From: Chitinophagaceae bacterium
GTDB taxonomy: Bacteria; Bacteroidota; Bacteroidia; Chitinophagales; Chitinophagaceae
DNA length: 64,000 nucleotides
Assembly (NCBI GenBank): GCA_016787085.1
Contig: JAEUVJ010000003.1
Coordinates: 1 to 64,000, forward strand
Direction: 5' to 3'
In this document: one piece after another, positions 7,748 to 16,060 of the stretch
Numbering within the stretch: position 1 is the first letter of the stretch
Layout: each line of letters begins with the position of its first letter
Notes under the pieces: model-generated
Databases searched by the model: none
Seen by the model: only the letters and a program-made list of their open reading frames with translations
Told to the model about the DNA's origin: nothing
Translations under genes and position numbers: made by a program

Positions 7748-9322
7748 ATGAAAATAGCAGACATCTATGTACGGGTTAGTACAGACGAACAAGCTGATAA
7801 GGGCTATTCGCAACGTGACCAGGAAGAACGTTTGCGGAAATACTGCGAAATAAACAACATCCGGGTCAGGAAAGTGATCCTGGAAGACCATTCAGCTAAG
7901 ACCTTTAAACGACCGGCTTGGACAGGACTATTAAGCGATTTACGCAAACACAAGGGGCATACTGACCTTATCCTGTTTACGAAATGGGACAGATTTAGCC
8001 GGAATGCCGGGGATGCATACCAAATGATCAGCACTCTTCGTCGTTTAGGCATAGAGCCGCAGGCTGTAGAGCAACCCCTTGACCTTTCTATTCCAGAAAA
8101 CAAAATGATGTTGGCTTTCTATCTGGCAGCACCGGAGGTTGAAAATGATCGGAGAGCGTTAAACGTGTTTCATGGGATGCGCAGGGCTAAGAAGGAAGGT
8201 CGCTGGATGGGAACTGCACCCATTGGTTATGCTAACAAAGTTAATGAGAACGGTAAGAAATATATTGCCCCGAAAGATATTCAGGGTGATATAATGAAGT
8301 GGGCATTTGAAGAACTATCCCGTAGTAAACTTAATACTGAACAAGTATGGAAGAAAGCAAAAGAAAGAGGATTAAAGTGCAGCAAGAATAACTTTTGGGT
8401 TGCCATACGAAACCCGATATACTGCGGATTGATATTTATTCCCAAATACAAAGAAGAAGAAAGCCTGTTGGCAAAGGGACAACATGAACCTTTGATCTCT
8501 GAAGCCCTTTTTTATGATGTTCAGGATGTATTGGATGGACGCAAACGGATTTTGGGAACAAAAGTTACAGCCGATGATAGCATTCCATTGAGAGGTTTTT
8601 TAATCTGTCCTAAATGCGGAAGGATGTTGACAGCCAGTGCATCTAAAGGAAGAACACAATATTACCACTACTATCATTGCAGTTCTGCTTGCGGTGTTCG
8701 TTACAAAGCAAAAGAGACAAATGATAAAATGTTTGACGAAATCAAAAAATATGTTTGGCCGCTTTCGAAACTTGAAATGTGCAAAGAAGTAATTACGTCA
8801 ACATATAAGTCAAAAGAACGTGGAGAAAGAGATGAACAAAAAGATTTGAAAGTACAATTGCAGGAGGTCAACAACCGGGTTGTAAAAGCAAGAGAACTGC
8901 TTTTGTGTGGCGATATTGAAGGCGATGATTATCGGGCTATCAAATCTGAATGTGAGGAGAAGATAAATCGTCTGGAGGCAAAATTGAAAGCTGCTGTAAG
9001 TTTTCAAACAACGGTAGAACCATTGTGGGATAGGGCTTTTAGTAATATCGCTCAGCTTGATATTATGTATAAAGAAGGTTCGGTAGAACTTAAAAGAAAG
9101 ATAGTTGGTTCGATGTTCCCTGAAAATATCGTATTCGACGGTTGCCAACATCGAACCAAAAGATTGAATGAAATCATCAACATTATATCCTTAATAGACA
9201 AGGAATTAAAGCCAAAAAAAAATGGGACAAGTCGTTTGAATTTTGACTTGTCCCATATGGTGATCCCGCTGGGACTCGAACCCAGGGCCCCAACATTAAA
9301 AGTGTTGTGCTCTACCAACTGA
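7748..9322 (+). CDS. Large serine recombinase 2, 3' end fused to chromosomal tRNA-Lys region
   Basis: 524 residues with the same order as recombinase 1: catalytic domain (R-V-S-T-D-E-Q, serine near residue 11), Recombinase domain, zinc ribbon (C-P-K-C-G-R ... H-C-S-S-A-C-G-V) and coiled coil. Similarity to recombinase 1 fades at I-S-L-I near residue 480. The final ~35 codons lie in chromosomal sequence: first the tRNA-Lys terminator hairpin, then, from residue 504, 21 codons read antisense through the tRNA itself to a TGA at 9320-9322. The tail is thus set by the integration site. This gene is the best candidate for the integrase of the element, because it sits at the junction. Confidence 0.9.
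   Translation: MKIADIYVRVSTDEQADKGYSQRDQEERLRKYCEINNIRVRKVILEDHSAKTFKRPAWTGLLSDLRKHKGHTDLILFTKWDRFSRNAGDAYQMISTLRRLGIEPQAVEQPLDLSIPENKMMLAFYLAAPEVENDRRALNVFHGMRRAKKEGRWMGTAPIGYANKVNENGKKYIAPKDIQGDIMKWAFEELSRSKLNTEQVWKKAKERGLKCSKNNFWVAIRNPIYCGLIFIPKYKEEESLLAKGQHEPLISEALFYDVQDVLDGRKRILGTKVTADDSIPLRGFLICPKCGRMLTASASKGRTQYYHYYHCSSACGVRYKAKETNDKMFDEIKKYVWPLSKLEMCKEVITSTYKSKERGERDEQKDLKVQLQEVNNRVVKARELLLCGDIEGDDYRAIKSECEEKINRLEAKLKAAVSFQTTVEPLWDRAFSNIAQLDIMYKEGSVELKRKIVGSMFPENIVFDGCQHRTKRLNEIINIISLIDKELKPKKNGTSRLNFDLSHMVIPLGLEPRAPTLKVLCSTN
9213..9254 (-). terminator. Rho-independent terminator of tRNA-Lys
   Basis: Perfect 10-base stem, 9224-9233 against 9245-9254 (GGGACAAGTC), 11-base loop, followed on the minus strand by a run of T (9214-9222). 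It lies four bases beyond the CCA end of the tRNA. The same bases are coding on the plus strand for the recombinase tail. Confidence 0.9.
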
Positions 9323-9333
9323 GCTACGAGATC
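9258..9333 (-). tRNA. tRNA-Lys (TTT)
   Basis: Complete cloverleaf: acceptor GATCTCG pairs with CGGGATC (one T-G pair), D arm AGCTCAGTTGGTAGAGC, anticodon stem CAACA/TGTTG around the loop CTTTTAA with anticodon TTT, and T arm with GGTTCGAGTCC. Discriminator A at 9261 and an encoded CCA at 9258-9260. It has its own promoter and terminator and is intact. The conjugative element ends right behind it. Confidence 0.95.
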
Positions 9334-9388
9334 TTTTATCCGCCAAAGCTTTCAGCTAAAGCCGGAACCCTCGTTTTTTTTGGGAGTG

Positions 9389-9419
9389 CAAAAATACGGG
9401 GTCATGCCTTTCACACCAA
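9389..9419 (-). promoter_or_regulatory. Promoter of tRNA-Lys
   Basis: On the minus strand TTG (9417-9419), 20 bases, TATTTTTG (9389-9396): an exact match to the Bacteroidota consensus. About 55 bases of leader separate it from the tRNA 5' end at 9333. Confidence 0.8.
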
Positions 9420-9527
9420 ATAAATCTCGGTCAGTTATACACAACTCTTTGGCTGATTTGCAAAGAGATGGGCTGCCTTTTCAAATTACTGTGGATTTTT
9501 AAAGTAGGTTTGCGCTAAATCCTGAGC

Positions 9528-10337
9528 ATGTCATCCTGGTTTAAGAATAAAGTGGTCATGGTGACCGGAGGAACGGACGGTATCGGCAAAGCGTTGGTGG
9601 AGGAATTACTGGCTGCCGGCGCCAAAGTGGCTACCTGCGGCCGTAATCATGACAAGTTATACCGCCTTCAATCCAGTCATCCCTCCTCCCCGCTTCATAC
9701 GATGGTCGCCGATGTAAGTAATGAGAATGACTGCCGCCGCTTTGTAGAAACTACTATTAAATTCTACGGAGGAATTGATATCCTGATCAACAATGCCGGT
9801 ATTTCCATGAGAGCCCTGCTCAAAGAAGCCAGCCTCGATGTAATACGAAAAGTGATGGACATAAATTTCTTTGGCGCAGTGTATTGCACCAAATATGCGT
9901 TGAATTCCATCATTGAACGAAAAGGAACCATCGTCGGCGTTTCTTCTATTGCAGGCTACCGGGGCTTGCCGGGGCGAAATGGCTATTCCGCTTCTAAGTT
10001 TGCGCTGCAGGGCTGGCTTGAAGCAATCCGTACCGAACTGATGGATGATGGCGTGCATGTCATGTGGGTCTGCCCGGGTTTTACTTCTTCCAATATCCGC
10101 AACGCGGCATTGACCAAAGATGGTTCAGAACAGGGCGAAAGTCCGATGGATGAAGGTAGTATGATGACATCGGAAGAATGTGCGCATCATATACTCAGGG
10201 CCATACAGAAAAAAAAGCGGACACTGGTGATGACATTTACCGGCAAACGGGCCGTATTCATGAATAAGTTCTTCCCTTCGCTGGCAGATAAACTGACGCA
10301 TAAATTCTTCTTTAAAGATGGGAAGTTGATAAAATGA
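9528..10337 (+). CDS. SDR family NAD(P)-dependent oxidoreductase
   Basis: A 269-residue classical short-chain dehydrogenase. Cofactor-binding T-G-G-T-D-G-I-G lies at residues 13-20, N-N-A-G-I-S near residue 90, catalytic S-S-I-A-G-Y and Y-S-A-S-K around residues 140-158. The C-terminal part (K-K-K-R-T-L-V-M-T-F-T-G-K-R) is basic, as in membrane-associated SDRs of the DhrB/YqjQ type. The substrate cannot be deduced. A possible -7 element TAGGTTTG sits at 9505-9512. The stop codon at 10335-10337 is the first base group of the repeat arm of the following cassette. Confidence 0.9.
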   Translation: MSSWFKNKVVMVTGGTDGIGKALVEELLAAGAKVATCGRNHDKLYRLQSSHPSSPLHTMVADVSNENDCRRFVETTIKFYGGIDILINNAGISMRALLKEASLDVIRKVMDINFFGAVYCTKYALNSIIERKGTIVGVSSIAGYRGLPGRNGYSASKFALQGWLEAIRTELMDDGVHVMWVCPGFTSSNIRNAALTKDGSEQGESPMDEGSMMTSEECAHHILRAIQKKKRTLVMTFTGKRAVFMNKFFPSLADKLTHKFFFKDGKLIK

Positions 10338-10780
10338 AATGTAAAATGGCTAATGTAGAATGTAAAATATAAAACTGTGGCAGAGCCAAGGAAATTCGAC
10401 CTCGAAGACAGGTTGGTAAAGTTTGCCATTTTAATCCTTGAAGTGTGTGAACTGCTGCCGGCCACAAGATCAGCCGGTAATCTTGAGCACCAGTTGTCCC
10501 GGAGCGGCACCTCTCCCGCCCTTATGTATGGAGAGGCCCAGGCTGCAGAGTCCCGGAATGATTTTATTCATAAAATAAGGATACTCCTGAAAGAGTTGAG
10601 AGAAACAAGAATTATTCTTCGGATCGTTTCAGAAAAACCTGTTATCCATAACGAAAAGGTGAGAACAGCCCTACAAGAATGTAATGAGCTAATAGGGATA
10701 TTTACAAAAAGTATAGAAACAGCAAACAAAAACAAGGTTCACTAATTTTACATTCATTATTCTACATTTTACATTTACCC
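10336..10780. mobile_element. Inverted-repeat cassette carrying a four-helix-bundle gene (cassette A)
   Basis: Arms 10336-10371 and 10746-10779 are imperfect inverted repeats made of the words AAATGTAAAATG and GAATGTAAAAT; 26 of 33 positions agree when aligned by hand. The cassette begins at the stop codon of the SDR gene and ends one base before the ATG of the next gene at 10781. It holds one gene in the same direction as both neighbours. Arms of similar design bound the other two four-helix-bundle genes and the GxxExxY gene of the window. Confidence 0.6.
10377..10745 (+). CDS. Four-helix-bundle protein (23S rRNA intervening-sequence protein family)
   Basis: 122 residues, predicted all-helical, with H-Q-L-S-R-S-G-T-S-P-A-L-M-Y-G-E-A-Q, the core of the TIGR02436-type family, which is also related to the Avd accessory protein of diversity-generating retroelements. 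No ATG is available: an in-frame TAG lies at 10356-10358 and the GTG at 10377 is the only sensible start. Family members form pentamers and bind nucleic acid; the cell role is unclear. It is enclosed by the inverted arms of cassette A. Confidence 0.8.
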   Translation: MAEPRKFDLEDRLVKFAILILEVCELLPATRSAGNLEHQLSRSGTSPALMYGEAQAAESRNDFIHKIRILLKELRETRIILRIVSEKPVIHNEKVRTALQECNELIGIFTKSIETANKNKVH

Positions 10781-11608
10781 ATGCCTTTGCTAACCCTCAC
10801 TTCAGATATCGGCCAGCAGGATTACCTTGTTGGCGCAGTGAAGGCACAGCTACTACAGGTGAACCCGGAATTCAGCATCATTGATATTTCGCATAGCATC
10901 TCCCCTTTCAACTACCCGCAGGCGGCCTATATCTGCCGCAATGCCATCCGGAATTTTCCTGAACTGACCTACCATATCATATTGGTCAATCTTTTTGAAA
11001 AGAAACCCGAACAGTTGCTGCTCGCCTTTCATAATAACCAGTACCTGCTTTGTGCCGACAACGGCCTGCTGAATATGATCCTGGAAGAAAAACCCGAGAT
11101 CGTTATCGGCATACCATTGGATAGAACGGCGATCAAAAACACCTTGTACTGTGCTGATGTGATGGGTAAAGCCGTCAATCAATTAGTACAGGGCGGATCC
11201 ATTAAAAGTATCGGCACTCCCGATGTCAGCTACCGGGAGAAGAACCACCTGCGTCCCCTGCTGGACAATAACTGGATAGAAGGCCAGATCATATTCATAG
11301 ACAATTTTGAGAATGTGATCGTCAATATCACCCGGGAACAATTTGAAGAGCAGCGGAAAGGACGGAGTTTCCGCATTGTATTCAAACGGGATGAAGTGAT
11401 AGACCGCATTAGTGAGTCGTATGCAGATGTCGGCGAAGGGGAGAAACTGGCTTTATTCAACAGTGCCGGCTACCTGGAGATCGCTATTAATAAAGGCAAT
11501 GCCGCCGGCCTGTTCGGGCTAAAAGGATTTAATGAACGGTCAACGCAGGTGTCCGGCATCATGCAGACACAGCTTTTTTACCAGACAGTCAGGGTGTTTT
11601 TTGAATAA
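10781..11608 (+). CDS. S-adenosyl-L-methionine hydroxide adenosyltransferase (DUF62 family)
   Basis: 275 residues, matching the family that hydrolyses SAM to adenosine and methionine and is related to fluorinase/chlorinase. The start L-T-L-T-S-D-I-G-Q-Q-D-Y holds the conserved N-terminal aspartates; I-D-I-S-H-S-I, C-A-D-N-G-L-L and F-I-D-N-F-E-N-V-I-V-N-I are further family blocks. Length is normal. ATG follows directly after the right arm of cassette A, so before that insertion it was probably in one unit with the SDR gene. It is followed 23 bases later by a small monooxygenase-like gene. Confidence 0.85.
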   Translation: MPLLTLTSDIGQQDYLVGAVKAQLLQVNPEFSIIDISHSISPFNYPQAAYICRNAIRNFPELTYHIILVNLFEKKPEQLLLAFHNNQYLLCADNGLLNMILEEKPEIVIGIPLDRTAIKNTLYCADVMGKAVNQLVQGGSIKSIGTPDVSYREKNHLRPLLDNNWIEGQIIFIDNFENVIVNITREQFEEQRKGRSFRIVFKRDEVIDRISESYADVGEGEKLALFNSAGYLEIAINKGNAAGLFGLKGFNERSTQVSGIMQTQLFYQTVRVFFE

Positions 11609-11631
11609 AGTCCAAAAACGGTTTCCTCAAG

Positions 11632-11940
11632 ATGAATAGGCCGATAGTCAGAATTGTCAAGATGGTTTTCAGGGAAGAAGATGTAGAGACATTTCAGCAA
11701 CTGTTTGCTGAAAGAAAGGACCGTATCCGCCATTTTCCGGGCTGTCGCCACCTGGAGCTATGGCAGGACGACAAGCAAAAGAATATTTTCTTCACGTACA
11801 GCAACTGGGATGGAGAAGAGTGGCTCGATCATTACCGTTTTTCTGAATTTTTCAAAGAAACCTGGTCGCTGACCAAAGCCCTGTTTGCCGATAAGCCCGA
11901 AGCATGGACATTGAACCCGCTGGTGATTGCCCCGGAATAA
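11632..11940 (+). CDS. Antibiotic biosynthesis monooxygenase (ABM) domain protein
   Basis: 102 residues, a single dimeric alpha-beta barrel of the ABM/YgiN type: M-V-F-R-E-E-D-V-E-T-F-Q-Q-L, then F-P-G-C-R-H-L-E-L-W-Q-D, F-F-T-Y-S-N-W-D and W-L-D-H-Y-R-F-S-E-F-F. Such proteins include quinol monooxygenases and many of unknown substrate. The length fits one domain. Probably co-transcribed with the SAM hydrolase gene upstream. Confidence 0.8.
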   Translation: MNRPIVRIVKMVFREEDVETFQQLFAERKDRIRHFPGCRHLELWQDDKQKNIFFTYSNWDGEEWLDHYRFSEFFKETWSLTKALFADKPEAWTLNPLVIAPE

Positions 11941-12006
11941 GCCCCATTGCCCACATTATTAACGATTTGGGGGCAGAGAATCTTCCCGCCGTGAACTGAA
12001 ATCTCC

Positions 12007-12014
12007 TATTTTTG
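12007..12014 (+). promoter_or_regulatory. -7 promoter element upstream of the DUF2723 gene
   Basis: TATTTTTG matches TAnnTTTG; the start codon is 34 bases downstream. No TTG was found at the expected distance upstream, so only the -7 part is supported. Confidence 0.5.
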
Positions 12015-12048
12015 CCACTTCCTGAACAAAGGGAAAAAACAAGCGCAT

Positions 12049-15000
12049 ATGAATTTCAGAAAAGTCAATAATCTTACCGGCTGGGCCGTATTCCTGGTCG
12101 CACTTGCTACTTATATGCTCACCCGTGAAGCAAGAGGCAGTTTATGGGACTGCGGTGAATTTGTAGCCTGTGCGCATAAGCTGCAGTTACCCCATCCTCC
12201 CGGCGCCCCGTTATTCGTTTTGCTTGGCCGTTTCTTTATCATTGTATTTGGTGATAATGATATGATGGCTGCCAATGCCGTCAACTTTATGAGTGCATTG
12301 GCCAGCGCTGCCACGATCCTTTTCCTCTTCTGGAGTATTACCCATTTTGCCCGTAAGATGTTTGTATCTGCCGGCGAAAAACTGAGCAGCCAGCAACTGT
12401 TTACTACTATGGCTGCAGGTGTTGTGGGCGCATTAGCTTATACTTTCAGCGATTCATTCTGGTTCAGTGCAGTGGAAGGCGAGGTGTATGCCTTATCTTC
12501 TTTCTTTACGGCCCTTGTATTCTGGGCTATGCTGAAATGGGAACATGCCGATGAACATGCAGGTAATGATGAGGGCGCAAGGGCCCGGGCCGACCGCTGG
12601 ATCGTCTTCCTGTTCTTTATGATGGGATTGTCTATCGGTGTTCACTTACTGAACCTGCTGACCATACCGGCTATCGTGATGATCTATTATTTCAGAAGGC
12701 ATTTCAAATATGATCCGTTCAAAGCAGATATAACCGTATTCAAAAAAGACCCCGTTCTTTTCTGGGATCTCGTGGTAGCGGGCGGTATTGTTGCCTTGCT
12801 GGTGATCGCCAATATGCTGAATAAAGAAAACGACCTGGTAGGTATTGCCATGGTGATCGGATTTATCGGTGCGGCGATTGCGCTGTTCAGGATATTTTTT
12901 AAATACAAAGCCATTCGTGAATTACTCAGCGCTTTCATCATTGGTTGCCTCATCACCGGCATTGTACAGGTTGCCGTTATTCAATACTCCATGAAAGCAG
13001 CCGGACTGTTTGATGTATTCTTTGTGAACTCTTTGAAGATGCCTTTCTTCTCCGGGTTTACTATTTACTTCGTTGCCGTGTGTGCTGTGATTGTGTGGGG
13101 TCTTCGCCTCAGTGAAAAAAATATTTCAAGAACAAAGCTGATAATTTGGTTCGTTCTTTTCCTTACTCTATCGGCACTGCCGTTCTTTGTAAGCCTTGGC
13201 TCGGGCGCTGAAAAAGTGCTCAAATTCTTACTCGTGGCCGGCGCCGCTGCATTGATCGGTTATTTCTTCAAAGCAAACGGGTTGCGTATCCTGAAACTCA
13301 GTTTATGGTGCTATGCCTTTATGCTGATCGGCTACTTCATGTATTTCACTGCCTTGATCCGTTCCAATGCCAACCCGGTGATTGACATGAACAACGTGGA
13401 TAACCCGATCAACCTGGTATATTACCTGAGCCGCGAACAGTATGGCAGCGCCCCCATCGCCTATGGCCCGCATATTGGGGCCCGTTACAAGTTAGACCCG
13501 GAAAGCCCTAATGGTATCGCCATGAAGAAGGGAGAAATGAAATACATAAGAGGAAAGGATGCTGACGGCAAAGACTGGTATATACCAACGGGCACATCGG
13601 ATGAACCTACTTACCGCAGTGAGGATATGCAGATATTTCCCCGTATATGGGATAAGAGCAATGACCAGGGGCACCTGAATTTTTACATACAATGGCTGAG
13701 CCTGGAACAAAAACCGGATGATGAAGGCAGGGCCATGTACGCCCCGACCTATATGGATAATATAAACTGGTTCTTTACATATCAGATGGACCTGATGTAC
13801 TGGCGTTACTTCATGTGGAATTTTGCCGGTAAGCAAAACGATATACAGGGCTATGGTAATGTCCGTGATGGCAACTGGATCAGCGGCATACCCCTGATAG
13901 ATAATGGCCGTCTCGGCGACCAGAGTAAACTGCCGGATACTTTAAAAAATAATAAAGCCAACAACAAACTCTTCATGATCCCCTTCCTGCTGGGAATGAT
14001 CGGCTTTATTTACCAGCTACTCAAAAACAGGAAAGACTGGTTTGTCACCTTCCTGCTCTTCTTCATGACAGGGATTGCGGTAGTCATTTACCTGAATCAA
14101 CCCGGTCAACAACCAAGAGAACGGGATTATGCCTATGTAAGCTCTTTCTATGTCTTTGCCATCTGGATCGGCCTGGCGGTAGTGGCCTTTGTAAAAATGG
14201 CCCGTGATAAAGCCGATAAAAAGACGTTCTCCAATCTACTGACTTACGGATCGTTATTAACATTGGCCGTATCTGTCATGAGTATGCTGCATGAGAATTC
14301 ACAAGGCCTCATTATTGGCAGCCTGATCATCACGGCTATGTTTGCATTGCTGGCGGCCGGCGGAACATACATTACAAGAGCTCTTTCAGGCGGCGGGCAA
14401 AACGGAGGAATGATGAATATTGCCGCTACCGTGATCGGGCTGATAGCCCCGGTACTGATGGCTCAGCAGGAATGGGATGACCATGACCGCAGCAGCAAAT
14501 TACTGGCGCCTGATCTTGCTAAAGATTACCTGGAAAGCTGCGCTCCTAATGCGATCATCTTCACGTTTGGCGATAATGATACCTATCCGCTGTGGTATGC
14601 ACAGGAGGTGGAAGGTGTCAGAAAAGATATCCGCATCATCAATAACAGTTTACTGGGAATTGACTGGTATATCAACCAGCTCCGCAGCAAAGTGAATAAC
14701 ACGGATTCAGTAGATGTGATCTGGTCGCCGGAACAGATAGAAGGACATAACCGGGAATGGATTCGCTACCGCCTTGACCCGAAGGCAGACCAGAACAAAT
14801 ACTACGACCTGTATGATGTGATGAAGAACTATATGGGCACCCGGTATGAAGATCCGGAAACAAAGAGAGATGTAGGCCCTGATTTCTTCCCGGTATCCCG
14901 TTTCCGTGTTCCGGTGGATACAGCATTGGCCAGGTCGAACGGTACCGTGAACCCGGACGATATCGTATTGCCATATATGGATTTTGAATTGCCCCAGAAC

Positions 15001-15831
15001 AAACAGCAGGGCGGTATCTATAGAAATGATATGATCATCCTGAACATCATTGCCGCTAATAAATGGAAGAGGCCCATCTATTTCACTTCACCTATCGGAG
15101 AGTTAGGGTTTGGACAGTTCCTCAGGAAAGACGGCCTATCGTACAGGCTGGTGCCGATCATGAATAAGTATCCCCAGCAAAACTGGGAAATGGAAAGAAA
15201 GCTCAGTGAAATAGAACAGCGGATGCGGATCAACCTGGGCGGCACACAGATCAGGGATAACAATAACGCCGTGATATTCGACAACCTGATGAATAAATTC
15301 GGCTTTGGCAATGCCGGTAAAAAAGGCGTTTATTTTGATGAAGAGAACCGCAGACATTTATTGAATATCCGTGCAGTATTTGGCGAAGCCGCCGGCAACC
15401 TGGCCGATGCCGGCAAAAAAGAAGAGGCAGTAAAACTGCTGGAAAAAGCAGCTGCCGGTATTGATACGGAGAATCTGCCTTATGGCATGACGAGCCGTTA
15501 CAATAGCCATAACCAGACCGGCTTACTGTTCCTGGAGGCCTGCTACAAAGCCGGCAAAACAGACCTGGCCGAACAAGTAAGAAAAGATGTACGTAAAGAC
15601 CTCGAACAGCAGCAGAAGTATTACAATTACCTGAAAGCGGAAAAACCTGCATTCTATTCCGGCAGCATGGAAGGAACAGAAGGCCTGCTGAATGAAGTGA
15701 TGCTGGAACTGCTGGATGCCCTCGAGAAAAAATATGCACCGCAAACATCCACATCACCCGAAAAGACGGAAGGCGGCGGAACCATCCAGACGAACATCAT
15801 AGACACATTGAAAAAAGACAGCATCAAATAG
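12049..15831 (+). CDS. DUF2723 polytopic membrane protein, probable glycosyltransferase-like (GT-C fold)
   Basis: 1260 residues. The N-terminal ~480 residues hold many membrane segments and the family signature R-G-S-L-W-D-C-G-E-F-V-A-C near residue 30, with L-P-H-P-P-G-A-P-L-F behind it; the acidic residues there correspond to the catalytic region proposed for protein O-mannosyltransferase-like GT-C enzymes. A second membrane block lies at ~640-810, then a large periplasmic domain, and the last ~170 residues are helical and TPR-like (A-G-N-L-A-D-A-G-K-K-E-E-A-V-K-L-L-E-K). Universal in Bacteroidota and probably part of surface-protein glycosylation; the exact reaction is not established from sequence. 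Confidence 0.85.
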   Translation: MNFRKVNNLTGWAVFLVALATYMLTREARGSLWDCGEFVACAHKLQLPHPPGAPLFVLLGRFFIIVFGDNDMMAANAVNFMSALASAATILFLFWSITHFARKMFVSAGEKLSSQQLFTTMAAGVVGALAYTFSDSFWFSAVEGEVYALSSFFTALVFWAMLKWEHADEHAGNDEGARARADRWIVFLFFMMGLSIGVHLLNLLTIPAIVMIYYFRRHFKYDPFKADITVFKKDPVLFWDLVVAGGIVALLVIANMLNKENDLVGIAMVIGFIGAAIALFRIFFKYKAIRELLSAFIIGCLITGIVQVAVIQYSMKAAGLFDVFFVNSLKMPFFSGFTIYFVAVCAVIVWGLRLSEKNISRTKLIIWFVLFLTLSALPFFVSLGSGAEKVLKFLLVAGAAALIGYFFKANGLRILKLSLWCYAFMLIGYFMYFTALIRSNANPVIDMNNVDNPINLVYYLSREQYGSAPIAYGPHIGARYKLDPESPNGIAMKKGEMKYIRGKDADGKDWYIPTGTSDEPTYRSEDMQIFPRIWDKSNDQGHLNFYIQWLSLEQKPDDEGRAMYAPTYMDNINWFFTYQMDLMYWRYFMWNFAGKQNDIQGYGNVRDGNWISGIPLIDNGRLGDQSKLPDTLKNNKANNKLFMIPFLLGMIGFIYQLLKNRKDWFVTFLLFFMTGIAVVIYLNQPGQQPRERDYAYVSSFYVFAIWIGLAVVAFVKMARDKADKKTFSNLLTYGSLLTLAVSVMSMLHENSQGLIIGSLIITAMFALLAAGGTYITRALSGGGQNGGMMNIAATVIGLIAPVLMAQQEWDDHDRSSKLLAPDLAKDYLESCAPNAIIFTFGDNDTYPLWYAQEVEGVRKDIRIINNSLLGIDWYINQLRSKVNNTDSVDVIWSPEQIEGHNREWIRYRLDPKADQNKYYDLYDVMKNYMGTRYEDPETKRDVGPDFFPVSRFRVPVDTALARSNGTVNPDDIVLPYMDFELPQNKQQGGIYRNDMIILNIIAANKWKRPIYFTSPIGELGFGQFLRKDGLSYRLVPIMNKYPQQNWEMERKLSEIEQRMRINLGGTQIRDNNNAVIFDNLMNKFGFGNAGKKGVYFDEENRRHLLNIRAVFGEAAGNLADAGKKEEAVKLLEKAAAGIDTENLPYGMTSRYNSHNQTGLLFLEACYKAGKTDLAEQVRKDVRKDLEQQQKYYNYLKAEKPAFYSGSMEGTEGLLNEVMLELLDALEKKYAPQTSTSPEKTEGGGTIQTNIIDTLKKDSIK

Positions 15832-15851
15832 ATCATCACCTGTCAATGAAA

Positions 15852-15885
15852 AACCGCTGTGTATGAAAAGCACAGCGGTTTTTTT
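15852..15885 (+). terminator. Rho-independent terminator of the DUF2723 gene
   Basis: Perfect 10-base stem AACCGCTGTG (15852-15861) with CACAGCGGTT (15871-15880), nine-base loop, T run 15881-15885, twenty bases after the stop codon. Confidence 0.9.
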
Positions 15886-15957
15886 GTGCCGAACTTACCG
15901 CCCTTCCGTTTGTTGATAACAGGGAAGAAAACCACCATCATTTTATCGTAAATTGCT

Positions 15958-16053
15958 GAAGGCGGATGACCGGAAGCCAGCGGTATGAGGCCGGAAATAA
16001 ACTCTTATCCGGTCGCTTCGCCTTCTGACTTCATACTTCTGACCTCAGACCTC
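15958..16053. repeat. Hairpin and word repeat upstream of the VWA gene
   Basis: Arms 15958-15974 (GAAGGCGGATGACCGGA) and 16008-16025 pair imperfectly, and 16026-16053 carries words of the TCTGACTTC / TCTGACCTC type. The 16-mer TCTGACCTCAGACCTC at 16038-16053 occurs again, inverted, in the left arm of cassette D (56440-56455). It fills most of the 175-base gap before the VWA gene and contains no reading frame. Confidence 0.6.
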
Positions 16054-16060
16054 ATTATTT

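Larger units (their letters stand above)
1..9212. mobile_element. Right end of a Bacteroidota integrative conjugative element (partial)
   Basis: This stretch carries the tail of a conjugative transfer operon (traN), accessory genes typical of such elements, and two large serine recombinases around a Fic gene, and it is visibly more AT-rich than what follows. The left end is outside the window. The right edge is placed near 9212 because the second recombinase stops resembling the first at about this point and continues into the terminator and tRNA-Lys gene of the chromosome. The exact crossover cannot be set without the other junction or an empty site. Confidence 0.8.

Noticed and set aside
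9224..9254. Hairpin as terminator for recombinase 2 on the plus strand
   Set aside because: The T run is only on the minus strand side, and the stem is inside the recombinase reading frame.
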